A DNA stretch of 64,000 nt from Bacteroidales bacterium (GTDB lineage: Bacteria; Bacteroidota; Bacteroidia; Bacteroidales; P3), in the NCBI GenBank assembly GCA_017449975.1, contig JAFSYK010000084.1:31928-95927 (forward strand). The letters are read 5' to 3'. Below the pieces are notes generated by a model. The model worked only from the letters and a program-made list of their open reading frames with translations. It did not search any database and was not told where the DNA came from. A program made the position numbers and the translations under genes. Positions 21,459 through 31,148 of the stretch are shown piece by piece (position 1 is the stretch's first letter; every line of letters starts with the position of its first letter).

Positions 21459-22427
21459 ATGAAAAAAGTACTATTTTTCTTTGCTGTTGTCGCAATGACG
21501 ATGACAGCAATGGCACAGGAAAAAGTGGCCATCCTTGAAACGGTTGACAAATCCGGTACCCTTCCTTATGGCATCAAGTTGCTACTGCGTAGCAGTCTCA
21601 CCTCAGCCATCTCCAACACCCCTGGCTATGAGGGCTATGACCGTGTCGACATGGCTTCCATTGCCGGCGAGCAGGAATTTCAGCGCACCGGTAATGTCAG
21701 CGACAACCAAATCAAGCAACTCGGCGTAGCCGCAGGTGCCAGCTATGTGCTAGTGGCAGAGGCTGCCAATTATGATGCCACCAACATCATCATCACAGCC
21801 AAACTGCTCGACGTGGAAACTTTTGGCGTGAAAAGCAGCGCAGTACAAATCTCTGGTACCTCCTCCAATGAAATGGAGCGCGCGTGCGAGGCACTGGCCA
21901 AACAGCTACTGAAACCCGTTGTCATTTCCCCGAAGAAAACCAAGACACAATCGGAAGGTCCAATCGGAAAAGCGCAATTGCGTTATGACAATCGATTCAA
22001 TTCCAAAGTGGCGATTCTTGAAGATGGGCGTTGGATAAAATGCCGTAAAAACGATGCGGTGGATATCTTGGCTGCAAATTCAAACCCAGAGGTTGTAGAC
22101 CTGTATCTTCGCGGTTGGAAAATAAAACGTAGATGGAGAGTGTTTGAGCTCGTTACGATTCTTGGGACTGCAGGATTTGCTACATCCTTGGTAACAGGGG
22201 ATTGGTTTTGGGATATGGAAGCGAATGAAAGAAACCCAATAGTTGCATCTGTTGGCGGTGCATGTATAGTCAGTGTATTACTGACAGAATGCATTGCAGT
22301 GCCAATTGGAAAACACAAGATGAAGAAAGCGCTCAAGATGTATAACACCCCCACAGTAGCAGCCGACAATGCGACGCTCAGTTTCGGCCTTGCACCCAAC
22401 GGAGTTGGCATGACATTGCATTTCTAA
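21459..22427 (+). CDS. CsgG/FlgO/LpoB-like secreted protein
   Basis: A 322-residue protein with a signal peptide (FFFAVVAMTMTAMAQ). Residues about 22-150 have the CsgG/LpoB-like pattern: KVAILETVDKSGTLPYGIKLLLRSSLTSAISNTPGYEGYDRVDM, QLGVAAGASYVLVAEAANYDATNIIITAKLLDVETF and the AxKxLxxxL helix. A linker leads to a second region with a hydrophobic hairpin (VFELVTILGTAGFATSLV and VGGACIVSVLLTECIAV). Third gene of the cassette and followed by a terminator. The set LPP20-like, FlgT-like and CsgG/FlgO-like recalls the FlgP-FlgT-FlgO ring proteins of Vibrio, but no flagellar gene is present. Confidence 0.55.
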   Translation: MKKVLFFFAVVAMTMTAMAQEKVAILETVDKSGTLPYGIKLLLRSSLTSAISNTPGYEGYDRVDMASIAGEQEFQRTGNVSDNQIKQLGVAAGASYVLVAEAANYDATNIIITAKLLDVETFGVKSSAVQISGTSSNEMERACEALAKQLLKPVVISPKKTKTQSEGPIGKAQLRYDNRFNSKVAILEDGRWIKCRKNDAVDILAANSNPEVVDLYLRGWKIKRRWRVFELVTILGTAGFATSLVTGDWFWDMEANERNPIVASVGGACIVSVLLTECIAVPIGKHKMKKALKMYNTPTVAADNATLSFGLAPNGVGMTLHF

Positions 22428-22467
22428 GAGTCAAACATCCTCAAACAAGATAATAGTAACACATAAT

Positions 22468-22498
22468 GCCAGGTCTCATGAATGAGATCTGGCTTTTT
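22468..22498 (+). terminator. Rho-independent terminator of the three-gene secreted cassette
   Basis: A 12-bp stem (GCCAGGTCTCAT / ATGAGATCTGGC, one G-U pair) with a 2-nt loop and a T5 tract, 40 nt after the last stop codon. Confidence 0.85.
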
Positions 22499-22735
22499 CT
22501 TCGTTCAAAAAATTGCAATACTTGAATTATTTCAAATTTCAAAGATACAACCTTTTTTGCATTCTCTATTTGTCGTTCTTGAAATTGCCTGCCGCATAGC
22601 GATGAATGTTCGTGCCACCAATACACTCATCTGTATGGCGCTGGGACTATGCAACACTGTGAAGAGCAGAGTTGCTTAGTCGTTACTAAATAAATTTCAT
22701 CGATCAGATTTCGAAAACCTCCAATATTTTATCGT
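22499..22735. other. Spacer with no recognised gene
   Basis: Between the terminator and the first 60-bp repeat I see no coding frame with family character, no promoter match of quality and no RNA fold. Confidence 0.4.
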
Positions 22736-22795
22736 GAACACGAATCTATCGAATCTAACAAATTAAGATTCGTGTTATTCATGCAATTCGTGTTC
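22736..22795. repeat. 60-bp palindromic repeat, copy 1
   Basis: Starts GAACACGAATCTATCGAATC and ends CAATTCGTGTTC. The 10-bp ends are inverted repeats (GAACACGAAT / ATTCGTGTTC) and further ATTCGTG words lie inside. A second copy of identical length begins 101 bp later. About 52 of 60 positions agree. Confidence 0.8.
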
Positions 22796-22836
22796 GAATA
22801 AGACGAATAAGTGGTAGCGGTGATAGGTAAAATTTT

Positions 22837-22896
22837 GAACACGAATCTATCGAATCTGACAAATCAATATTCGTGTAATTCGTGCAATTCGTGTTC
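22837..22896. repeat. 60-bp palindromic repeat, copy 2
   Basis: Same ends and length as copy 1; differences are concentrated in the centre. It ends 20 bp before the stop codon of the minus-strand gene at 22917. It could be a bidirectional hairpin of a small interspersed palindrome family. Confidence 0.8.
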
Positions 22897-22916
22897 AAAT
22901 ATATTGGTGTTTGCCT

Positions 22917-23501
22917 TTAGCGATCAATTGCGGGGGATTCCAGTTTCACCAACGTCAGGCCTCCTTGGCGACCTATCTCGTAGAGTGGGAAGGAATGGTC
23001 GCCGTGGACCAGGTTGGACAGCATGGCGGCATGTCCCAAGGCGAAGAAGGAGGCCTGAAAGGTGTCGCCTGCTGAAAGCTTGGATCGCACGCTGCAGATG
23101 ACACGGTAGGTGTCGTTGCTGAGATACTCCACCTGACACTCGCGCCCCGGATTCCAACGCAGCAACACCTGCTGCCCGGCCATAAGCTTGGCGGACTTGA
23201 TGTGCGTCCCCAACACGATGTCGCTGGAGTCTCCCACCCCACCCTGATCCTGATAGTTGCAGAAGTCGCTATAGTCTCGGTAGCCAAGGCTGCGCGCCAG
23301 CACATTGAGCGTCTCTGTGCGCGGCACTGCAGTGGCACCCCCATAGTTGAAGAGGCGCTTGAGGGTGTTGACCCCCAAGATGTTGTGTGTGCGCAAACGC
23401 ACGAATGCCGACAGGGTTTGTAAATCGGACGGATGTCTGGCTTCGCATTCCGCAGCCTCGCAAAGCAATTTCTTCAGAGTATCAAGATGGGGTGCCTGCA
23501 T
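22917..23501 (-). CDS. Hypothetical protein with Bacteroidales N-terminal helical domain
   Basis: A 194-residue protein; I start it at the ATG at 23501 (MQAPHLDTLKKLL). Upstream in-frame codons lie in repeat DNA. Residues 1-90 (FVRLRTHNILGVNTLKRLFNYGG...PRTETLNVLARSLGYRDYSDFCNY) match a small helical domain seen at the N terminus of many Bacteroidales proteins of unknown role, probably DNA- or protein-binding. The rest is a beta-rich domain (GTHIKSAKLMAGQQVLLRWNPGRECQVEYLSNDTYRVI). Function unknown. No operon partner. Confidence 0.6.
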   Translation of the reverse strand: MQAPHLDTLKKLLCEAAECEARHPSDLQTLSAFVRLRTHNILGVNTLKRLFNYGGATAVPRTETLNVLARSLGYRDYSDFCNYQDQGGVGDSSDIVLGTHIKSAKLMAGQQVLLRWNPGRECQVEYLSNDTYRVICSVRSKLSAGDTFQASFFALGHAAMLSNLVHGDHSFPLYEIGRQGGLTLVKLESPAIDR

Positions 23502-23576
23502 TAGAATTGAGAATTGAAAATTGAAATTCGTGACCGGTGAACTGTGAACCGTGAACTGAGGTCGGAGACCTTGAGG

Positions 23577-23769
23577 AACCCCACACTGCGTACTTACGGA
23601 CTTGTGCGGGGTTACAGAGATCCGTCCTCTCCGAGGCCAACCACATGAGGCACCAAAGCCCCAAAGGGGGCTGACTCTCAACAACCCCGCACGCAGTGTG
23701 GGGCCAAGCAGTCAAATGGTGACAGCCCCAGAGGGGCTGACTCTCAATAACCCCGCACGCAGTGTGGGG
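23577..23769. repeat. GC-rich repeats (ACGCAGTGTGGGG), two direct copies and one inverted
   Basis: A 37-bp unit starting GGGGCTGACTCTCAA and ending ACGCAGTGTGGGG occurs at 23667-23703 and 23733-23769. Its last 15 bp occur inverted at 23577-23591. Between the direct copies, AGCCCC...GGGGCT adds a short hairpin. The unit resembles dispersed palindromic repeats seen in intergenic DNA. It fills the spacer downstream of the yfcC gene. Confidence 0.75.
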
Positions 23770-23782
23770 GTGCTACGTACAC

Positions 23783-25393
<1,611 letters not shown>

Positions 25394-25394
25394 A

Positions 25395-25484
25395 GGGTTG
25401 GAGGTTAGAGGTTATAGGTTATAGAATATTCGTTATTACGTAATTACGTTATATCGTTATAACGAAAATTTCAATTCTCAATTC
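25395..25484. repeat. Stacked arrays: GGTTATA, CGTWATWA, TTGAGAR
   Basis: Same order as the yitT/yggS spacer: GGTTATA/GGTTAGA units next to the downstream start, four 8-bp CGTWATWA units at 25431-25464, then ATTCTCA words that supply the TGA stop of the CYTH gene. Confidence 0.8.
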
Positions 25485-25964
25485 TCAACTTGCCAGGTAG
25501 CTGTTTCGGTATCGGGGGTCTTGTGAGACGTCGGGGCCGAACCAGGCGGGCGGGACGAAGTCGTCGGCAGCGGCGGTGTCGGGGAACTCCACCTCGACGA
25601 GCAGCAGTCCTTCGTGGCGACCGTGAAAGATATCCAACTCGGCTACCAGCTCACCATGGTTGCCATCGGGGTGCAGCTGGGACAGCGGAATCTTGTAGCG
25701 TGTCTTGGCAATGATCCGTCCGTCGCACTTCTCGCGCAGATGTCGGTAGGAGTCGGGCGCCATGGCAAACTCCTCTTCCCTATTGACGATGGCACTGCTT
25801 TCGGTGCGCAGGTGTTCCTTGACCGTCAGCACATAGCGGTCGTCGATGCGACGGATGCGCAACGTGGGCTGCGTGCAGAGGTATCCCTGCTCAATCTCGC
25901 TACGCGGAAAGCGATCCAGACCATCCGGCAACGCCGAAACCAGATATTTACGCTCGATTTCCAA
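25485..25964 (-). CDS. CYTH domain protein (triphosphate tunnel enzyme)
   Basis: A 159-residue single-domain CYTH protein. The signature ExExK is EIERK at residues 2-6, directly after the start, which fixes the start at the TTG at 25964. Alternating charged strands follow: LRIRRIDDRYVLTVKEH, AIVNREEEFAM, IIAKTRYKI, GELVAELDIFHGRHEGLLLVEVEF. These form the eight-stranded tunnel. Small bacterial members usually hydrolyse inorganic triphosphate. Its TGA lies in a TTGAGAR repeat. Confidence 0.9.
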   Translation of the reverse strand: MEIERKYLVSALPDGLDRFPRSEIEQGYLCTQPTLRIRRIDDRYVLTVKEHLRTESSAIVNREEEFAMAPDSYRHLREKCDGRIIAKTRYKIPLSQLHPDGNHGELVAELDIFHGRHEGLLLVEVEFPDTAAADDFVPPAWFGPDVSQDPRYRNSYLAS

Positions 25965-25981
25965 AGAAGGGAAAGGTTGAA

Positions 25982-26062
25982 GGGTTGAAGGGACCTATTG
26001 GTCCTATTGGTCCTATTGGTCCTATTGGTCCAATTAGTCCTATTGGTCCAATTAGTCTAATT
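25982..26062. repeat. 9-bp CCTATTGGT tandem array overlapping the purC 3' end
   Basis: About eight copies of CCTATTGGT with variants CCAATTAGT and CTAATTGGT. The last units code for the C-terminal LDQLD and the TAA of purC. Read in the gene direction the unit is GGACCAATA. Confidence 0.9.
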
Positions 26063-27002
26063 GGTCCAAATATTCCTTCACGTTTTTCTCGATGCGGGCG
26101 GCGACATCGGTGCAGTCGTCGGCTTTCTGGAAAGGCTGACCGATGATGTGCTCGTAAAGTTCGATATAACGGTTGGTGATGCTCTCAACAATGGTGGGGG
26201 TCATTTCGGGCACCTGCTGTCCCTCTTTGCCTTGGAAGCCGTTCTCCATGAGCCATTCACGGACAAACTCCTTGGAGAGCTGACGCTGACGCTCACCTTT
26301 GGCCAAACGCTCCGCATAGCCGTCGGCATAGAAATAACGGCTGCTATCGGGGGTATGGATTTCGTCGATAAGATAAATCTTGCCATCGCGCTTGCCAAAC
26401 TCATACTTGGTGTCAACCAGTATGAGACCCTGGGCGGCAGCCATCTCGGTGCCACGCTGGAAGAGCGCCAACGAGATACGCTCCAACTCGTTGTAGTCGG
26501 CTTCGGAGACGAGACCCGTGCGGATAATCTCCTCGCGAGAGATGTTCTCATCGTGTCCTTCGTCGGCTTTGGTGGTGGGCGTCACGATGGGCGTGGGGAA
26601 CTTCTGGTTCTCCACCATGCCTTCGGGCAGGGCGACACCGCAGAGGGTGCGGGCACCCGCCTTGTACTCACGCCAGGCGGAGCCAGCCAGGTAGCCACGG
26701 ACGATCATCTCAACACGGAAACCTTCGCAACGGAGACCGACGGTGACCATCGGGTCGGGCGACGCCAGCTTCCAGTTGGGGACGATATCCTGCGTGGCAT
26801 CCAGAAAACGCGAAGCTATCTGGTTCAACACCTGACCTTTGTAGGGGATACCTTTGGGCAGCACCACGTCGAAGGCGCTGATACGGTCAGTGACGACCAT
26901 GGCGAGGTAGCGGTCATCGATGTTGTAGACGTCGCGCACTTTGCCAACATAGAGCGATTTCTGTTTCGGAAAAGAAAAATGGGTTTGGGTTATTGCGTTC
27001 AT
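26052..27002 (-). CDS. purC: Phosphoribosylaminoimidazole-succinocarboxamide synthase
   Basis: A 316-residue SAICAR synthetase, a purine-biosynthesis ligase that uses ATP and aspartate. Signatures: [42 protein letters not shown] at the N terminus, [48 protein letters not shown]. Length fits the longer bacterial and eukaryotic-like form. The final residues and the stop lie in a 9-bp repeat array. Its leader is GGGTTGA words and another 9-bp array. Confidence 0.97.
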   Translation of the reverse strand: MNAITQTHFSFPKQKSLYVGKVRDVYNIDDRYLAMVVTDRISAFDVVLPKGIPYKGQVLNQIASRFLDATQDIVPNWKLASPDPMVTVGLRCEGFRVEMIVRGYLAGSAWREYKAGARTLCGVALPEGMVENQKFPTPIVTPTTKADEGHDENISREEIIRTGLVSEADYNELERISLALFQRGTEMAAAQGLILVDTKYEFGKRDGKIYLIDEIHTPDSSRYFYADGYAERLAKGERQRQLSKEFVREWLMENGFQGKEGQQVPEMTPTIVESITNRYIELYEHIIGQPFQKADDCTDVAARIEKNVKEYLDQLD

Positions 27003-27011
27003 GATGGGATG

Positions 27012-27118
27012 GGTTTTAGGGTTGAAGGGGTTAAAGGTTGGAGGGTTTGAGGGTTCTAGATTTTCTAGATTATCTAGATTTTCTAGAACTTCTAGAATAT
27101 CTAGATTTTCTAGTCAAT
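27012..27118. repeat. GGGTTGA words and 9-bp TCTAGATTT array
   Basis: Upstream of purC come 7-bp GGGTTGA/GGGTTTA words (27012-27055), then seven 9-bp units TCTAGATTT, TCTAGATTA, TCTAGAACT or TCTAGAATA (27056-27118). Each unit contains the palindrome TCTAGA. Confidence 0.9.
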
Positions 27119-27128
27119 CTGGTTTATC

Positions 27129-27674
27129 TTATTCATCGAGTTTTTTGGCGAAGAAGGTGAAGTTGACTTTTCCGTAGATGCGATGTTGCCAGAAATGGGG
27201 ATGATTGGCAAAATCGAACTCTTTGGGGTGTTCGAGGATGAAGATACCGTCGTCGGTCAGCAGGTCGTGTTCAAACACCATGTCGGGCAATTGGGGCAGG
27301 TCGGGTGCCGCATAGGGCGGATCGGCAAAGACGATGTCGAATTGACGGTTGGGACGACGCAGCAGCTCGAAGACATCGGCACGCACCACCCGCAGATTGT
27401 CGAGGGCGAGATGCTTGGCGGTGTCCTTGATGAAATCGGTACAGCCTGCATGGATGTCGATGGCCGTCACCTCACGCGCGCCCCGCGACACAAACTCCAC
27501 CGACACGGCACCCGTGCCGGCGAAGAGATCCAACACCGAACACTCCTCGTAGTCGACGTAGTTGTTCAAGATGTTGAACAGACTCTCACGCGCCATATCG
27601 GTGGTAGGCCGCACCGGCAAATTGGCGGGCGGATTCAGTCGACGACCTCGTAATGTTCCGGAAATGATACGCAT
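27129..27674 (-). CDS. rsmD: 16S rRNA (guanine966-N2)-methyltransferase
   Basis: A 181-residue RsmD. The N terminus MRIISGTLRGRRLNPP, the SAM motif VLDLFAGTGAVSVEFVSRGA near 44-63 and the catalytic DPPY in DIVFADPPYAAP near 117-128 are all present. It makes m2G966 in 16S rRNA. Its neighbour DUF3822 upstream is the usual Bacteroidota companion. Confidence 0.96.
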   Translation of the reverse strand: MRIISGTLRGRRLNPPANLPVRPTTDMARESLFNILNNYVDYEECSVLDLFAGTGAVSVEFVSRGAREVTAIDIHAGCTDFIKDTAKHLALDNLRVVRADVFELLRRPNRQFDIVFADPPYAAPDLPQLPDMVFEHDLLTDDGIFILEHPKEFDFANHPHFWQHRIYGKVNFTFFAKKLDE

Positions 27675-27761
27675 AGGAAAGTTGAGAGTTGAGAATTGAG
27701 TGTTAAAAGTTTTTTTTCGTTATTACGTAATTACGTTATAACGTTATTACTAAATTCACTA
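27675..27761. repeat. Stacked arrays: TTGAGAR, CGTWATWA, AWTCACT
   Basis: TTGAGAR units (27681-27702), four CGTWATWA units (27718-27750), then ATTCACT units that give the TAG stop of the DUF3822 gene. Same order as at lolA/folE. Confidence 0.8.
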
Positions 27762-28604
27762 TTCACTCAACACTGTGGCGTATTTGTAGGCGTGGAGGCG
27801 AGCCAGGTCGGGGTGCTGGGGTTTCAGCGGAGCACCGTTGTAGAGATCCAGGTGGGGGAAGTAGCCACGCAGCTGCATGAACAGCTCACGTTCCACGGCA
27901 CCGCACAGCAGCATCTCCATGTCGGGAGTCTCCACCTCCATACGTTTCATTACATTCAGCGAAGCGTAGAGCAACTGCTGCACGTCATCGACGCTGCGAC
28001 GCGTGGAGAGCAGCAGCTGTCCGTCGCGCAGCACCAGATAGTCGACCAGCATCTGTCGGCGTGTGGCATCCTGGCTCAGCCATGCCACAACGACTGGATT
28101 ACGCTTGGAGCGCTGCAGCAGCGCGTCGCCCAACAAGGCGTAAGGCTGCGCACAGCATTCGATACCGGGCAACGCCACTTTGAACGCCGTCAGCAGCGTG
28201 GCGTCCGACGTGTAGACACAATGGGCGTTGAGGGCCGAATGGAAGGAGGAGGAAATCATTGCCATGGCAGGGACTTCGGCCACCGTTTCCAGATAGCGGC
28301 GCTGCTGTGACGACTCGTAGAGCTCGGCAGGGATCCAGGTGTAGCAACCCGAGTCCACTACCAGCCGCATGGACTGGAACTCCACGGGATAGATATGTTG
28401 CTCCGAGAAGAACGACTTGATGTCGGAGATGAGCGCCGACATGGGGCGCGTCAAATCCATCGTCACCTCGCCAAAGGTGAGCAACAAGCCAGAGGCGGTG
28501 GTCACTGAAAAAGAAAATCCATTTGACTGAAGGCAAATGGACATTCTTCTTTCGTATGACGCAACCTCTTTATCTGTGTTGATAAAAGTGTTTACGTGAT
28601 ACAT
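27759..28604 (-). CDS. DUF3822 family protein
   Basis: A 281-residue protein of a Bacteroidota-specific family with an ASKHA-like two-lobed look (LLLTFGEVTMDLTRPMSALISDIKSFFSEQ in the first lobe, LLLCGAVERELFMQLRGYFPHLDLYNG in the second). Position directly upstream of rsmD is typical. The role is unknown. I start it at the ATG at 28604, 4 nt after the previous stop. The longer frame begins with TTG inside the upstream gene. The TAG stop is part of an AWTCACT array. Confidence 0.8.
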   Translation of the reverse strand: MYHVNTFINTDKEVASYERRMSICLQSNGFSFSVTTASGLLLTFGEVTMDLTRPMSALISDIKSFFSEQHIYPVEFQSMRLVVDSGCYTWIPAELYESSQQRRYLETVAEVPAMAMISSSFHSALNAHCVYTSDATLLTAFKVALPGIECCAQPYALLGDALLQRSKRNPVVVAWLSQDATRRQMLVDYLVLRDGQLLLSTRRSVDDVQQLLYASLNVMKRMEVETPDMEMLLCGAVERELFMQLRGYFPHLDLYNGAPLKPQHPDLARLHAYKYATVLSE

Positions 28605-28608
28605 AATA

Positions 28609-29310
28609 TTATTCAAAATTACCGTCGGTGATTGCCTGAGTCATATCGCCGACTTTCCAGCCCGGATAGCGGTGCATCTCATCCAACTCAGCCAGCTTGT
28701 TGACAACCAGCTGATGGTCGAGGTCGCTCAGCAGGTCGGTGAGTTCCACCTTGCACTCGAACACAGGCACCAAGTAGCCACCCTTGTCGATCTGGCCGGC
28801 CTGCAGCGTGAAGTCGTACTGGCGATCTTTGGGATAAGGCACATAGCGCAGGTTGAGAATCTCCTGGTCGGTCATCGGATGGACAGAGCCATCGGCAGCC
28901 GTCACCATCAACTTCTTGTCGTCGCGCAGCTTGGTGACCGGATTGATGAAGACCTCTTTACGGGTGATATAACCTTTCTTGACAGCCTCCAGCTCGGTCA
29001 TCTCGTTGATGTCGACATCGGCGGGGATCAGCTCGTAGTTGATGACTTTGCTGACAACTTTCATGCTGTCCTCGTGCAACAGACGGTCGCACAACGTGTC
29101 GAAGCTGGCACAGTATTTGCCGTAGGTGAGTTTGTAGGCCTCCTCCAGCGTACGGATGGCTTTCAGTTTTTCGGCACAAGCATCGCGACGCTTTGTGTAC
29201 TCGTTGTCGAATTTGATAGGCTTCATCATGCTCGAGGCAAGCAAATAGGCCAAACCGATAATGGCCACACCCAGCACGATGGCAATCAGGTTTTTCGTAG
29301 ACTTTTTCAT
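28609..29310 (-). CDS. Single-pass membrane protein of unknown function
   Basis: A 233-residue protein: short cytoplasmic N terminus, one membrane segment (LIAIVLGVAIIGLAYLLASSMM, about 8-29), then a periplasmic part. The region after the membrane segment (RDACAEKLKAIRTLEEAYKLTYGKYCASFDTLCDRLL) looks like the helix and loop of a pseudopilin-like fold: a hydrophobic helix followed by IRTLEEAYK...YGKY. Secretion signals beyond that are absent. It has its own -7 box and reads into DUF3822 and rsmD. I do not recognise a named family. Confidence 0.65.
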   Translation of the reverse strand: MKKSTKNLIAIVLGVAIIGLAYLLASSMMKPIKFDNEYTKRRDACAEKLKAIRTLEEAYKLTYGKYCASFDTLCDRLLHEDSMKVVSKVINYELIPADVDINEMTELEAVKKGYITRKEVFINPVTKLRDDKKLMVTAADGSVHPMTDQEILNLRYVPYPKDRQYDFTLQAGQIDKGGYLVPVFECKVELTDLLSDLDHQLVVNKLAELDEMHRYPGWKVGDMTQAITDGNFE

Positions 29311-29370
29311 TGTTTTGTATATGAATGATTTTGTTTCTAATCGTTAGTAGGCATACTTCCTACCCATTGT

Positions 29371-29378
29371 GCAAAGAT
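29371..29378 (-). promoter_or_regulatory. -7 box for the 29310-to-27129 operon
   Basis: TATCTTTG on the minus strand, 61 nt upstream of the start codon at 29310. Confidence 0.65.
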
Positions 29379-29428
29379 ACAAAAAAAAGTAAAAAGCAAA
29401 AAACTAAAAATAAAATGTAGCCATTTTC

Positions 29429-29656
29429 AGAAGCTGTTTAAGTTTGATTGATGTATTTTATTATGGACATGGACGAGCAGATTTTTTGCCTTTTCCGATG
29501 GAGCAATGGTGTGAACAAGTCCTGTGGACTTGTGAGCCGAGCCTCGAAAAGTTCCCACTTTTCGAAGAAGGCGAGGAAATTGTGACTGAGGAAAGGTGAA
29601 AAAGATGCCGTTCAGGTACTTTAAGAAAACCATTGAATTAAATTTAAACAGCTTCT
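29429..29656. mobile_element. MITE-like element with 21-bp terminal inverted repeats
   Basis: Left end AGAAGCTGTTTAAGTTTGAT (plus one T) and the reverse complement of the right end agree at 19 of 21 positions. The element is 228 bp. It holds two perfect internal hairpins: CAAGTCC/GGACTTG near 29517-29533 and TCGAAAAGT/ACTTTTCGA near 29555-29576. No transposase is encoded. The right end touches the TGA of the kinase-RapZ gene. Target-site duplication is not obvious. Confidence 0.65.
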
Positions 29657-31125
29657 CAATCCTCAATCCGAATTTCCTGTTCACGGTGGATGAGCCGCAC
29701 ATGACAGGTGCCATCGCCCCGAAGCAGTGCGGCCATGCGCTCGGCACAATAGACGGAACGGTGCTGACCACCCGTGCAACCAAACGAGACCATCAGATGG
29801 GCAAAATGTCGTTCGTTGTACTGCTTCACAGACTGTCGAACCAGAGTGGCAGCCTGTTGCAGAAACGTTTCCACCTCCACGTCGCCCTCCAGAAACTGGA
29901 TGACGGCGGCATCACGACCCGTCAGCGTCTTGTACTGCGCATAGCGTCCCGGGTTGGGCAGCGCACGACAGTCGAAGACAAAGCCACCGCCATTGCCGCT
30001 GTCGTCGTCGGGATAGCCTTTTTTGTAGCTGAAACTCATCACCGTGACGGTGAGCATATCCGTCGGGAACACCGGCGGCGTGGCAACCACTCGATGCGAC
30101 AAATCATTGAGCACCGCACGCAGATGCGGCAACTCGACAGCGGGCCAATGGTCTTCCACCACACGGCGCAGGTTGGCCAAAGCCAACGGCACACTCTGGA
30201 GGAAATAACTCTTGCGCTCGAAATAGCCACGGTAGCCGTAGGCGCCCAACGCCTGCATGATGCGTATCAGCACATAACCGTAGAAACAGTTGCGGAAGGC
30301 GTCGGACGAGAAGGCGGGACGACTGTCGGCAGGCATCTGGCCAATCTTTTCGGACAACGTGCGGATGTAGTGTTCCAGCAACTCGCGGCGCAGCGGATCC
30401 GGAAGGTCACTTTTGGCACTATAGAGCAGGCTGGCCACATCGTACTGCGCCGCACCGCGCCGACCACCCTGGTAGTCGATGTAATAGAGGCGACGGCCCG
30501 TCTCGTCGGGCGTGGGCAGCAGCATGATGTTGCGCGACTGGAAGTCTCGGTACATGAAGTAGCGACAATCCTCCTGCAGGAGATAGTCTATCAGCCGATT
30601 GAAGTCATCCTCCAGCAACTGCTCGTCAAAGGACACATGCAGCAGCTTCAAGAAGAAATATTTGAAATACTGCAAGTCCCACTGCATGGACTGGCGGTCG
30701 AAATCGGAGCGCGGATAGGCGTAGCTGAAATCGAGGTCGCGGCAACGGGTCTGAAAATCGGCCAAGTCGCCCAGTACCTGACGGTAGAGCGTCAGCATCT
30801 CGTCGTCGAATCCCCCACCCTGCTGCCGTTTGGCGTAAAGGTGAGCGTAGAGCGTTTCGTCGCCCAAGTCCTGTTGCAGATAGCAACGGTGGTCGTCGGA
30901 GACGGCATAGACCTCCGGCACCGGCAAGCCTCGCTTCCGCATCTCGCGACTATAGTAGACAAAGGCGTCGTTCTCACGCACATCGTCGTTGCAGGCGGCA
31001 ATACAACACCGGTCGCCACCCTGTAAACGGAAATAGCGACGGTTGGAGCCATTGGCGCCCAACTCGGAAACAACCGAAACCGGCACACCTGCCCACCGTT
31101 CGAACAGCGGCGAGAGGTCTGCCAT
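29656..31125 (-). CDS. Sugar-kinase-like phosphotransferase fused to RapZ C-terminal domain
   Basis: A 489-residue two-domain protein. Residues about 1-345 are an aminoglycoside-phosphotransferase fold related to cell-wall sugar kinases such as AmgK: a glycine loop GANGSNRRYFRL, the catalytic loop YRDFQSRNIML near 205 and the metal-binding IDYQGGRRG. Residues 360-489 are the RapZ C-terminal domain: FDCRALPNPG at 384-393 and FGCTGGQHRSV at 448-458. In E. coli that domain senses glucosamine 6-phosphate and binds the GlmZ RNA. The fusion suggests a link between amino-sugar recycling and control of envelope precursor supply. A GTG start at 31143 is also possible. Bactofilin is upstream. Confidence 0.85.
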   Translation of the reverse strand: MADLSPLFERWAGVPVSVVSELGANGSNRRYFRLQGGDRCCIAACNDDVRENDAFVYYSREMRKRGLPVPEVYAVSDDHRCYLQQDLGDETLYAHLYAKRQQGGGFDDEMLTLYRQVLGDLADFQTRCRDLDFSYAYPRSDFDRQSMQWDLQYFKYFFLKLLHVSFDEQLLEDDFNRLIDYLLQEDCRYFMYRDFQSRNIMLLPTPDETGRRLYYIDYQGGRRGAAQYDVASLLYSAKSDLPDPLRRELLEHYIRTLSEKIGQMPADSRPAFSSDAFRNCFYGYVLIRIMQALGAYGYRGYFERKSYFLQSVPLALANLRRVVEDHWPAVELPHLRAVLNDLSHRVVATPPVFPTDMLTVTVMSFSYKKGYPDDDSGNGGGFVFDCRALPNPGRYAQYKTLTGRDAAVIQFLEGDVEVETFLQQAATLVRQSVKQYNERHFAHLMVSFGCTGGQHRSVYCAERMAALLRGDGTCHVRLIHREQEIRIED

Positions 31126-31148
31126 CCTATCGGAGGAGGTCACGACAC

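Noticed and set aside
22736-22896. Two-repeat CRISPR
   Set aside because: Repeats are 60 bp, internally palindromic, and only two copies occur with no cas genes.
25982-26062. CRISPR-like array
   Set aside because: The units are 9 bp and contiguous, without spacers; no cas gene nearby. The same applies to the other arrays.
29427-29783. A 118-codon frame covering the MITE-like element
   Set aside because: It runs from the element into the antisense of the kinase-RapZ gene; no family character and no promoter.
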